Of a stretch of DNA of 64,000 nt, positions 1-8,500 are shown piece by piece. The position numbers and the translations under genes are program-made. Numbering within the stretch: the first letter of the stretch is position 1; each line of letters begins with the position of its first letter. A model generated the notes under the pieces. The model was not told the DNA's origin and did not search any database. It saw only the letters and a program-made list of their open reading frames with translations. Source of the stretch: UBA5070 sp035913415 (GTDB lineage Bacteria > Fibrobacterota > Fibrobacteria > UBA5070); assembly GCA_035913415.1 (NCBI GenBank), contig JAMIIV010000025.1, positions 16,306 to 80,305 of the forward strand, given 5' to 3'.

Positions 1-41
1 TGCGCCTCTGGCCCGGCGTCTTCGTGGGCCTGCGCATCTGA
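1..41 (+). CDS. 3' end of an upstream gene (partial)
   Basis: The first bases read in one frame as RLWPGVFVGLRI followed by TGA at 39-41. Only twelve residues are visible, so no function can be assigned. Alternating hydrophobic residues ending in a hydrophobic terminus would fit the last strand of an outer-membrane barrel, but this is a guess. The sigma factor starts 8 bases downstream, so the two may be co-transcribed. Confidence 0.4.
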   Translation, partial: RLWPGVFVGLRI

Positions 42-48
42 TCCGTCC

Positions 49-567
49 ATGACCACCACTCTCGACACCCCGCGCCACGCCGCTCCGACCTTCGGGTTGG
101 ACGTCGAGGCGCTCTACCGGCGCTACGGCCCCATGGTCCTGCGGCGCTGCCACCGGCTCCTGGGCCGGATGGACGAAGCGGAGGACGTCATGCAGGATGT
201 GTTCGTGAAAGCCCTGGAACGGTCCGAGACCCTGTCGGGAGAATTCCCCTCCAGCCTGCTGTGGAGAATCGCGACCAACGAGTCGCTCAACCGGCTGCGC
301 ACCCGCCGACGCCGCGCCGAGGAAAACGATGCCGAACTCATCGAGCAGATCGCGGCCCTGGACGACCACGAATTCGAAAGCCGCAGCGTGCTCGACCGGA
401 TCTTCCAACGCCACCCCGAGAGCACGCGCGTGATGGCCGTGCTGCACTGGGTGGACGGCATGACCCACGAGGAAGTCGCCTCCGAGACCGGCCTGTCCGT
501 CTCGGGGGTCCGCAAGCGCCTGCGCCTGTTGCGCGAGAAGGTGCGCATCCTGGAGGACGTGCGATGA
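49..567 (+). CDS. ECF-type RNA polymerase sigma factor
   Basis: A 172-residue sigma-70 family protein of extracytoplasmic-function size. Region 2 carries the core-binding and -10 recognition pattern (DEAEDVMQDVFVKALE, about residues 44-59). Region 4 near the C-terminus is a helix-turn-helix (HEEVASETGLSVSGVRKRL) that would read a -35 element. The stop codon overlaps the ATG of the next gene (ATGA), so the sigma factor is translationally coupled to a single-pass membrane protein and then a caspase-like protein. That order suggests the membrane protein controls the sigma factor. ECF class is clear; the regulon is unknown, and no promoter it might read could be identified. There is no Shine-Dalgarno before this ATG. 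Confidence 0.93.
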   Translation: MTTTLDTPRHAAPTFGLDVEALYRRYGPMVLRRCHRLLGRMDEAEDVMQDVFVKALERSETLSGEFPSSLLWRIATNESLNRLRTRRRRAEENDAELIEQIAALDDHEFESRSVLDRIFQRHPESTRVMAVLHWVDGMTHEEVASETGLSVSGVRKRLRLLREKVRILEDVR

Positions 568-1430
568 AACCCTCCGACTGGCTCGACGAGCGCATGCATC
601 TGGGCGAAGTGCCCGCCTCGCGCCGCGACGAGGCCCGCGACCGCGCCGCGAGCGTGGAAGGCGCGGCACTCCAGCAGGAATTGACGGAAAACGACGCCGA
701 CGTCCTGCGCCGCCTGGCTCCGGAACGGATGGCCGAACGCATCCGGCAACGTGCGCACCGCCCCTCCCGGGGCATCCGGTTGCGCACCACCTGGATCCCC
801 CTGGCCCTGGCCGCCTGCGTCCTGTCGCTGGGTCTGTTCCTGGCTCCGGTTCCCTCGCCCCTGGCGCCACCGGCTCCGGTGGCGCTGGGCACCTCGGTCC
901 CGACGGATTCCGCCAAAGCGGCCTCGACTCCCCCTCGCGACACCACGTCGCGGGAAGGCACGACGGTTCCCGATGAACGGCTCGCGCTGGATCCGCGCCC
1001 CGCCGACCCCGGTCTGCGCTTTCGCGGTGGAGATGGACTCTCCCTCCTGATGGTGGCTCCCGACGGGAGCACCGATGAAGCGGATTCCGCCGTGGCAGGG
1101 GGAGCCGTCCTGCGTCTGAAGGCGCCCGCCCGAGCCCACGCCGCGATCTGGTCGTACGACGAAACCGGCACCCTGGTACGCCATTGGCCCCTGGCCGGGG
1201 ACTCCGCCACGGCCCTGCCCGCCGGCCCCTTGCCGCGCGACTGGGAAACCGAAGGCACGGGCGGTTGGGAGCGATTCGTGCTGGTGTGGTCGGATACCCC
1301 CTTCGCCTTGGCCAAGGCCCAGGCGCACTTGAGAGGTCTATTGGCCTCGGGGAACTCGCGCACCCGTGTCCTGTCGCTCCCCGCGCCCCTGCGGGTCGAG
1401 ACGTCCAGCCTGGAAAGGCGCGCGCCGTGA
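564..1430 (+). CDS. single-pass membrane protein, putative anti-sigma factor
   Basis: A 288-residue protein starting at the ATG that overlaps the sigma factor stop. The first 70 or so residues are charged and presumably cytoplasmic. A transmembrane helix spans about residues 77-95 (IPLALAACVLSLGLFLAP). It is followed by a Pro/Ala/Thr-rich linker and a roughly 140-residue extracytoplasmic domain. This is the topology of a membrane anti-sigma factor, and the gene sits directly after an ECF sigma gene. The zinc anti-sigma HxxxCxxC motif is absent, so the assignment rests on position and topology only. The outer domain resembles DUF4384-like domains that often accompany bacterial caspases, but I cannot confirm this by eye. 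It overlaps the next gene by GTGA. Confidence 0.6.
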   Translation: MKPSDWLDERMHLGEVPASRRDEARDRAASVEGAALQQELTENDADVLRRLAPERMAERIRQRAHRPSRGIRLRTTWIPLALAACVLSLGLFLAPVPSPLAPPAPVALGTSVPTDSAKAASTPPRDTTSREGTTVPDERLALDPRPADPGLRFRGGDGLSLLMVAPDGSTDEADSAVAGGAVLRLKAPARAHAAIWSYDETGTLVRHWPLAGDSATALPAGPLPRDWETEGTGGWERFVLVWSDTPFALAKAQAHLRGLLASGNSRTRVLSLPAPLRVETSSLERRAP

Positions 1431-3454
1431 TCCCTGCGCGCCGCATCCCGATGTGGGCCTTGTCCCTCGCCGCCTGCGCCGCCGCGGGACAGGATCCACC
1501 GCGGGCGGTGCACCGCACCGCCCTGGTGGTCTCGGCCTCGCGCGGCGCCCCCACCAAGGCGGTCCTGACGGGGGCGGGGCCCGATGCCGACGCCGTCGCC
1601 TCCGTGCTGCGCGAGCTGGGCGGGGTGGGATCGTCCGACATCCTGCGCCTGGTCGACCCCGATTCCACGACCCTGTTGCGGGCCTTCGATCGGATCGCGG
1701 CCGTCTCGCGCGCCGACAGCGCCGCGAACGTCGCAACGGAATTTGTCTTCTACCACGCGGGACACGCTTCCACCACCGGCATGGAACTCGGCGCGTCCGT
1801 CCTGCCCTGGACCCGCCTGCGCGAAGCATTGGTTTCCACCCGAGCCACCGCACGCGTGGCGATCGTCGACGCGTGCGCCTCGGGTTCGCTCCTGCGCGCA
1901 CGCGGCGGCAAATTCGTCCTGCCCGCCCCCACCCCCTTGGCCGGCGAGGCGTGGATCCTCTCGTCACGGGCCGAGGAGGTCTCGGTCGAGTCCGACGTCG
2001 ACGGGGGCGGCATCTTCACGCGCACCCTGTTGGCGGGATTGCGGGGCGGCGCCGACCGTGACCGCGACGGAGCCGTCACCTTCGAGGAGGCATTCCACCA
2101 CGTATCGGGAGGCGTGCGCGCCCGCGCCCGCGCCCTCGGGGTCGCCTCGCAGACACCCCAATGGGCGTCGTCGCTGGCCGGTGACCGCCCCCTGGTGCTC
2201 ACCCGCACCGCCGCGGCAGGCGCGGTGGTGGAATTGCCGCCCACGCGCGCGGGCATCCTGCTCTCCGATTCCACCGGCGCGGGCGAAGCGTGGATCCCTC
2301 CCGACAGCGCGGTGGCCCGCCTGCATCTGGCACCGGGCCTGCACACCGCCTGGATCCACGACGGTCCTGTCCGCAAAGCCCACCGCTTCCGCCTGACTCC
2401 TGGTGCATCCAGACAAATATTGTCAGAAGAGTTCGTGGAGGTGGGAATCATCGCCACGAGCCCGCCCCCCGACACGGCCCTGCGTTCGGTCCCCGTGAAC
2501 TTCGGCCTGTTGTCGCCGCTGACCATGAACGGGCAGCGGCCGCAGCAGGCGCGCAACAACTTCTCGTTCGACCTGGTCCTGGGCGACGCGGGCCGGGTGA
2601 CGGGCTTCCAGGCCGCCGGTGTGCTGACGCGCGTGCGACGCGACGTGGTCGGAGCCCAGATCTCGACCATCGCCAACCTGGGCGGCACCGACGCCACGGG
2701 ATTCCAGATGGCCGTGGTGAACCTGCTGGGCGGCGGCGTCACGGGATGCCAATGGGGATGGGCATTGAACCTGGACGACGGGCGTTCGCGCGGAGCGCAA
2801 TTCGCCGGACTCATGAACGTCAACCGCGACACCCTGACCGGTTTCCAGGGAGCTCTGGCCTCGAGTTACGCCGGAACCCTGCGCGGTGGGCAGATATCGC
2901 TGGTGAACGTGGCGGGCCATCTCACCGGAACCCAGGTGGGGCTGGTGAACATCGCGCGCTCCAGCAGGGGTCTGCAAACGGGCTTGCTCAACATCTCGGG
3001 CGACGCTCGCGGCGCGGCGATCGGCCTGGTGAACGTCATGCCTCGCTCGCGCGCCCTGGCCGTGGGGGCTTTGAACATCGGTCGCGACCTGTCGGTGCAT
3101 CCCGTCATCGGGGGCGGCTACGAAGACGGCCAGGCCATCCACGAAATGCAGATCCGCTACCAAACCGCGTGGTGGCGTTCCGTGCTGGTGCTGGAGCAGC
3201 CCACGTTCGCCGGCTGGTCGCTTCCCGATCCGACCCGCTGGGGATTGGGAGCCGGAGTCTCGGTGGGGGAACGCGTGGCCGTCGGTGGTGATCTGCTGCT
3301 GCTGAGCCCCGATCTCTGGGATCCCGATCCGGAGTTCGGCGCCCAAGCGAGCCTCCAGTGGGGCCTGTTGCGCAGGCTCGCCCCCGGAGTCCTGGTCCGC
3401 TGGCGCAGCGGCGCGCAGGAAGATCTGCGCCTGTTGGCAACCACGGCGTTCTGA
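1427..3454 (+). CDS. secreted caspase-like (C14) protein with repeat and barrel-like C-terminus
   Basis: GTG start overlapping the previous stop (GTGA); 675 residues. An N-terminal signal peptide (PMWALSLAACAAAGQ) predicts export. Residues about 29-240 are a caspase-like domain: a His in YHAGH (H113) and a Cys in DACASG (C150) match the C14 catalytic dyad. A complete 12-residue EF-hand-type loop follows (D210 to E221, DRDRDGAVTFEE), common in bacterial caspases. From about residue 385 to 550 there are many short repeats of the type GxQxGLVN, like the LA_2272 surface-repeat family. The last 110 residues alternate like beta strands and end in Phe, as outer-membrane proteins do. An alternative ATG at 1451 would shorten the signal peptide. 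Inferred role: an envelope protease or sensor controlled with the ECF pair. Confidence 0.75.
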   Translation: MIPARRIPMWALSLAACAAAGQDPPRAVHRTALVVSASRGAPTKAVLTGAGPDADAVASVLRELGGVGSSDILRLVDPDSTTLLRAFDRIAAVSRADSAANVATEFVFYHAGHASTTGMELGASVLPWTRLREALVSTRATARVAIVDACASGSLLRARGGKFVLPAPTPLAGEAWILSSRAEEVSVESDVDGGGIFTRTLLAGLRGGADRDRDGAVTFEEAFHHVSGGVRARARALGVASQTPQWASSLAGDRPLVLTRTAAAGAVVELPPTRAGILLSDSTGAGEAWIPPDSAVARLHLAPGLHTAWIHDGPVRKAHRFRLTPGASRQILSEEFVEVGIIATSPPPDTALRSVPVNFGLLSPLTMNGQRPQQARNNFSFDLVLGDAGRVTGFQAAGVLTRVRRDVVGAQISTIANLGGTDATGFQMAVVNLLGGGVTGCQWGWALNLDDGRSRGAQFAGLMNVNRDTLTGFQGALASSYAGTLRGGQISLVNVAGHLTGTQVGLVNIARSSRGLQTGLLNISGDARGAAIGLVNVMPRSRALAVGALNIGRDLSVHPVIGGGYEDGQAIHEMQIRYQTAWWRSVLVLEQPTFAGWSLPDPTRWGLGAGVSVGERVAVGGDLLLLSPDLWDPDPEFGAQASLQWGLLRRLAPGVLVRWRSGAQEDLRLLATTAF

Positions 3455-3530
3455 CGTTTTCCGTCCTCAGAGGGCGAGAAAAATCCGATGCACCAAGAAG
3501 CAGCTCGTCATGAGGAAGGGCTCCCGCCTC

Positions 3531-3661
3531 CCGCTCACCCTGAGGAGGCCCTTTGGGCCGTCTCGAAGGGGGAGGGCAGCGGCGCCAAGCTCGGCTCAAC
3601 AACTTGTGCTCGCGAATCCACCGCCCGCCCTTCGAGAGGCTGCGCTCCTCAGGACGAGCGG
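3531..3661. repeat. dispersed inverted-repeat element, copy A
   Basis: The gene-free gap 3455-3697 holds two inverted arms. The left arm (3531-3572) reads CGCTCACCCTGAGGAG and later TCTCGAAGGG. The right arm (3629-3661) reads CCCTTCGAGA and later CTCCTCAGGACGAGCGG. The same arms recur at 55429-55610, so this is a dispersed intergenic element able to form a long hairpin. It lies between a + operon and the 3' end of a - operon, a place where it could end transcripts. No coding potential was seen. Confidence 0.7.
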
Positions 3662-3697
3662 TGGATTGTGGCTGCTCCGAGGCTTTTGCTCACCATC

Positions 3698-4741
3698 TCA
3701 GCCCCGCCGGGGGTGGCAATGGACAGGATGTGTCAGGAAGTACTTCTGGTGGTAGTCTTCGGCCGGCCAGAAGACCGCGGCGGTCTCGAACCGCGTGACC
3801 ACGGGTTCGCGCCAGGTTCCACCCGCGGCGAGGGAGTCCCTCACCCGCTCGGCCTCGGCCTTCTGCGCGGGCGATCGGAAAAAGACCGCCGAACGGTACT
3901 GGGTGCCCTCGTCGGGCCCTTGACGGTCGAGGGTGGTCGGATCGTGATTGAGGAAGAACAGCCGGGCCAGTTCGGCGTAGGAGACGCGCGCCGGATCGTA
4001 GACGACCTCCACGGCCTCGGCATGCCCGGTGCCGCCGGTGCAGACCTGCCGATAGGTGGGTTTGTCCACGCGCCCCCCCGTGTACCCCACCCTGGTGGAG
4101 ACCACACCCGGGGTTTCGTGGAAGAGCTTTTCCACCCCCCAGAAACACCCGGCGGCGAACACCGCCGTGTCCACAAGCGGTGGCAGGGCGTGTTTGCCGG
4201 GACGGAACTCGAGGCTTGCCGAATTCACGCAGTAACGCAGGCCGGTGGGCGGAGGTCCGTCCTCGAAGACGTGCCCCAGATGCCCGTCGCAGCGGGCGCA
4301 CACGATCTCGGTACGGACCATCCCGTGTGACAAATCCCGTCGGTGCCCGATGTTCTCCAGGGCCACCGGGCGGAAGAAGCTGGGCCAGCCGCATCCGGAG
4401 TGGAACTTGCCCGTGGAGTGGAACAACGGCAGGGCGCAACCCGCGCAGACGTACCAACCGTCGGACTCCACGTCCAGCAACTCGCCGGACCCGGCGGCCT
4501 CGGTGCCCTTGCCACGCAGGATCGCGTGGCGCCCCTTGCCCAGGATGCGCAGCCAGTCGGAATCGGACCGCACGACCGTCTCGGCGGGGGCCGGAATTCC
4601 CAACTGTCCGTGTTCGTCGAAATCGCGCAACGTCGCCTCCTTCGAAACCTTGTTGGAGCCTTGGTCGCGCCAGGCACGAGCCCCGGCGAACCCGGCGAGG
4701 ACAACCAGCACGACCACGGCGAGAAAAAGTCCCGTTCTCAT
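3698..4741 (-). CDS. msrAB: membrane-anchored MsrB-MsrA methionine sulfoxide reductase fusion
   Basis: A 347-residue two-domain enzyme that reduces both R- and S-methionine sulfoxide in proteins. An N-terminal hydrophobic helix (residues 4-20) places it in the periplasm or anchors it to the inner membrane. MsrB comes first: zinc pairs C99/C102 and C148/C151, and the catalytic motif RYCVNSASLEF with C171. MsrA follows: GCFWG with C199 and the GYTGG motif. It is the last gene of the metal-efflux operon, 42 bases after a small metal-binding lipoprotein. TATCGT lies 8 bases before the ATG and no Shine-Dalgarno is visible, so it may also have its own leaderless promoter. Context suggests repair of oxidised methionines in the Met-rich efflux proteins nearby. 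Confidence 0.93.
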   Translation of the reverse strand: MRTGLFLAVVVLVVLAGFAGARAWRDQGSNKVSKEATLRDFDEHGQLGIPAPAETVVRSDSDWLRILGKGRHAILRGKGTEAAGSGELLDVESDGWYVCAGCALPLFHSTGKFHSGCGWPSFFRPVALENIGHRRDLSHGMVRTEIVCARCDGHLGHVFEDGPPPTGLRYCVNSASLEFRPGKHALPPLVDTAVFAAGCFWGVEKLFHETPGVVSTRVGYTGGRVDKPTYRQVCTGGTGHAEAVEVVYDPARVSYAELARLFFLNHDPTTLDRQGPDEGTQYRSAVFFRSPAQKAEAERVRDSLAAGGTWREPVVTRFETAAVFWPAEDYHQKYFLTHPVHCHPRRG

Positions 4742-4783
4742 AATTGCATACGATACGAGTTCGAGACCCTCCCGCCCAGCATG

Positions 4784-5134
4784 TTACGGTTTGGCCACGG
4801 AGGCTTCGGCCTTGGCCAGAAGTGCGTCGGGGTCCTTGCCGAAAGCGCTCGGACATCCACTGCAGCACAATCCGACCAAACGGCCTTTGTAGACCACGTG
4901 CACGGGCGCCCCCATCGAGCCGAGGGAATCGCCGGACACCGGGCAGATCCGGTTGCCCACGGCAGTGGCGGCCGCAGCCTGCTCGGGTGTGGGATGGAGT
5001 TGGAGATCGGGTTGTTCGGGTGCGGCGGCGGCGGCTTCCGAATGGCGGGAATGGTCCACTTGGTCCATCTTCTTGTCGCACCCGGCGAAGACGAAGACGG
5101 CGAAAAGCCCGGCGAGGGCGAGTGTGCGGTTCAT
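4784..5134 (-). CDS. small metal-binding lipoprotein with CPVSG/CCxxC motifs
   Basis: A 116-residue lipoprotein: the signal peptide ends in FVFAGC with the lipid-bearing Cys at 19. A short His/Asp-rich linker precedes a compact Cys domain: C64 in CPVSG and C90, C91, C94 in LCCSGC, with a VYKG turn between. This resembles the YHS/TRASH class of metal-binding domains. It is a paralogue of the next gene upstream (5184-5513); both share AAATAVGN, CPVSG and the CC-x-G-C block. AGGAG lies just before the ATG. Position between CusA and the Msr enzyme suggests periplasmic copper or silver binding or sensing. The exact metal is inference. Confidence 0.75.
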   Translation of the reverse strand: MNRTLALAGLFAVFVFAGCDKKMDQVDHSRHSEAAAAAPEQPDLQLHPTPEQAAAATAVGNRICPVSGDSLGSMGAPVHVVYKGRLVGLCCSGCPSAFGKDPDALLAKAEASVAKP

Positions 5135-5183
5135 GGGTTGCTCCTGCTGGTAGGGTTGGTTCGGCTACATGGGTGGTTGTGGG

Positions 5184-5513
5184 TCAGTGGTCGTGCCCCG
5201 CGCATTGGGCTCCGGCAGCGGGCTTGGCCGTCGCGGCGGGCTTGCCTTCGGCGAGGGCCAGGAACTTGGCCGGATCCTTGGCGAAGGTCTTCAGGCATCC
5301 TTTGCAGCAGAGCTTCACGGCCTTGCCCTTGTAGACCACGGAGGGGCCGTCGCCCATCGAACCGATCTCTTCGCCGGAGACCGGACACTTGGTGTTCCCG
5401 ACAGCGGTCGCGGCGGCCAGACGGGCGGAATCGGGCTTGAGGACCAGGCTGGTGTCGACGGCGGCGAAGGTGGTGGCCGTGGCCAGGGTCAGGACGAGGA
5501 ACAGATTCTTCAT
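5184..5513 (-). CDS. small secreted metal-binding protein, paralogue of 4784-5134
   Basis: A 109-residue protein with an N-terminal signal peptide (MKNLFLVLTLATATTFA) and no lipobox, so probably soluble in the periplasm. The Cys domain matches its neighbour: C43 in CPVSG, then C69, C70 and C73 in LCCKGC. It ends in a Cys/His tail (QCAGHDH), a likely extra metal site. The start at 5513 is chosen because AAGGAG precedes it and the signal peptide begins there; the longer open frame has no signal sequence. It lies 67 bases downstream of cusA and 50 bases before its lipoprotein paralogue. The pair looks like a tandem duplication in which one copy gained or lost lipidation. Confidence 0.75.
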   Translation of the reverse strand: MKNLFLVLTLATATTFAAVDTSLVLKPDSARLAAATAVGNTKCPVSGEEIGSMGDGPSVVYKGKAVKLCCKGCLKTFAKDPAKFLALAEGKPAATAKPAAGAQCAGHDH

Positions 5514-5580
5514 GGCAGAGTCTCCTTGTGGAAGGTGGCGCCTGCGCGCCGTGGTTGGGGGGATAGCCGATTCGGCAACA

Positions 5581-8500
5581 CTAGGGATCATCGGACACAC
5601 GCGCCACGTTCGCTCCGGGCGCCGGAAGTTTTCGGAGTTCGCGGCCCTGCCACAGCAGGAACAGCACGGGGTAGACCAGCAACTCCATGGCGACCGAGGT
5701 CAGGATGCCCCCCACCATCGGGGCGGCGATGCGTTTCATGACGTCGGAACCGGTGCCGTCGCTCCACAGGATGGGAAGGAGACCTGCGAGGATGACCGCC
5801 GCGGTCATGGCCTTCGGACGCACCCGGCGCACCGCACCTTCGTCGATGGCCGAAAACAACCCCTGGAGCGTCCTCTGCCCTGCCGCCTTGCGCTTTTCCC
5901 AAGCCTGGTCGAGATACATGAGCATCACCACACCGGTCTCGGCGTCCAGACCAGCCAGGGCGATGAGACCCACCCAGACCGCCACCGACATCTGGTACCC
6001 CGCCAGGTCCAGGAACCAGAAGGCGCCCACGAGCGAAAACGGCACCGCCAGAAGCACGATCGCCGTGCGCACGAGGCTGCGGGTGTTCAGGAACAGGATC
6101 GCGACGATGAGCAGCAAGGTGAAGGGCACCACCGCCAGCATGCGCTCGCGCACCCGCTCGATGCCTTCCCACTGCCCACTCCACGACAACGCGTACCCTG
6201 CGGGCATGGGAACGGATACGGCCAACTTGGGCGCCAGATCGCGGACCAATCCGCCCAGATCCCCGCGCCGGGTGTCGAGGAAGACGTAGACATCGGGACG
6301 GCCCGCTTCGGAGCGTACGACCATGGGCCCCGTGGTCCACTCCACCGTGGCGATGTCGCCCAGGCGCACGGGCCCCTGTGCACCCCGCACCCGGAGGTCT
6401 TCCAGGTCTTCCTTGCCCTGGCGGCTTTCCCGCGCCAGGCGCACGGTGATCGCCACGCGTTCCAGTCCGTCGAAGGCCCTGGCCACGGGCATGCCCGACA
6501 GTCCCATCCGCAGGAGGTCGTTGACATCCTCCGCAGACACCCCCCGGAGCGCCGCCTGGGCACGGTCGAGGCGCACATCCAGGTACCAGCCCCCCGCGGC
6601 GCGCTCCGCGAAGGCCGACGCCACATCGGGAGCCGATTTCAGGAACCCTTCCACCCGTGCCGCCAGAGCCTGCAGGGTGTCGGGATCGGCGCCGCTGATC
6701 TTGATGCCGATGGGGGTGCGAATTCCTGTGGACAGCATGTCGATCCGCGACTTGATGGGCAGGGTCCAGGCGTTGGTCAGTCCTGGCACGTGCACCGCGT
6801 GGTCCAACTGCTGCACGATCCGCTCGACGGTCATTCCCTCCCGCCACTGGTGCGGCGGTTTCAGACGGATCACGGTCTCGAACATGTCCAGTCCCGCTGG
6901 ATCCGTCGCGGTCTCGGCGCGGCCTGCCTTGCCGAACACCTGTTCCACCTCCGGGACCGCGAGGATCATGCGGTCGGTCTGCTGCAACAGCTCACCGGCC
7001 TTGGTCACTGAGATCCCCGGCAACACAGTGGGCATGTACAGGAGGTCGCCTTCGAACAGGGGGGGCATGAACTCGCTGCCCAACCGTTTCATGGGCCACA
7101 ACGCCGAGGCCAGGGCCAAAGCGGCGATGGCCAGGGTGGTGCGGGGATGGCGCAACACCGCGCCGACCACGGGATGGTACAGGCGCACCAGCCACCGGTT
7201 CACCGGATTGCGATCCTCTGACGGAATCCGTCCTCCCAGGAACAATCCCGCCAGCACCGGCACCAGCGTGACCGACAGCGCGGCGGCGGCGGCCATCGCC
7301 CAGGTCTTGGTCCAGGCCAGCGGGTGGAACAGGCGGCCTTCCTGCGCCTGCAGGGCGAACACCGGCAGGAACGAAACGGTGATGAGTAGAAGCGACCAGA
7401 ACAGCGACGGCCCCACTTCGCGGGAACTGGCCACCACCACCGTCCAACGATCGCGACGCTGCGGAGCGGGCAGATTCTGTTCATGCTCCAGGTGTTTGTG
7501 CGCGTTCTCCACCAGGATGATGGAGGCGTCGACCATGGCGCCGATCGCGATCGCCAGTCCGCCCAGGCTCATGATGTCGGCGCCGATTCCCTGCAGACGC
7601 ATGGCCAGGAATGCCGCCAGCAGAGCCACCGGCAGGGTGAAGACCGCCACCAGCGCCGAGCGCACGTGGAACAGGAACAGGGCGCACACCAGGGCGATGG
7701 CCAGCATCTCCTCGAGCAGCTTCCAACCCAGGTTGCTCACGGCGCGTTCGATGAGCTCGGAGCGATCGTACAGCGGCACCACCCGGGTGCCCGGCGGCAA
7801 CGAAGGCGCCAGTTCCGAAAGCTTGGAGCGGACCGCGTCGATGGTGGCCAGGGCGTTCTCGCCGTAGCGCATCACCACCACACCCGCGACCACATCTCCC
7901 TGGCCGTCCAGGTCGGTCAGACCACGCCGCATCGCGGGACCTTCGGAAAGATGGGCGATCTCCTCCAGACGCACCGTGCGTCCCGGCGCGACCGGAACCG
8001 ACGACGACGATGCCATGCCCGCCATGCCCGGTTCGGCCCGGCTCTCCCCACCCGCCAACACCACGGGGAGATCGCGCAGGTCCTGGAGCGTGCGCACCTG
8101 CCCACGACCTCGGACCATCCATTCGGTCTCGGCCAGTTCGATGGACTCCCCGCCGGCGTCGACACCGGCCCGCGAGAGCGCGGCCGCGACCATGGAGGCG
8201 TCGAGCTCCAGCGCCTGCATCCGCACCGGGTCGAGCACGACCTGGAACTGCCGGACCTGCCCCCCCACCGAAGCGACCTCCGCCACGCCCGGCACCGTCT
8301 GCAGTTGCGGCTTGACCACCCAATCCTGGACGCGGCGCAACTGCCGGTTGTCGACGCTGTCGGATACCAGGGCGTATTCGTAGATCCAGCCCACGCCCGA
8401 AGCGTCCGGGCCCAGGCGGGGTCGGGCCGCGTCGGGCAGTTCACCCTGCGAAGAGGCCAGCATCTCCTGCACGCGCGAGCGGGCCCAATACAGGTCCGTG

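Noticed and set aside
3457..3483. Hairpin right after the caspase gene as a terminator
   Set aside because: The arms pair, but the T-tract is before the stem and the A-tract after it, opposite to what an intrinsic terminator needs on either strand.
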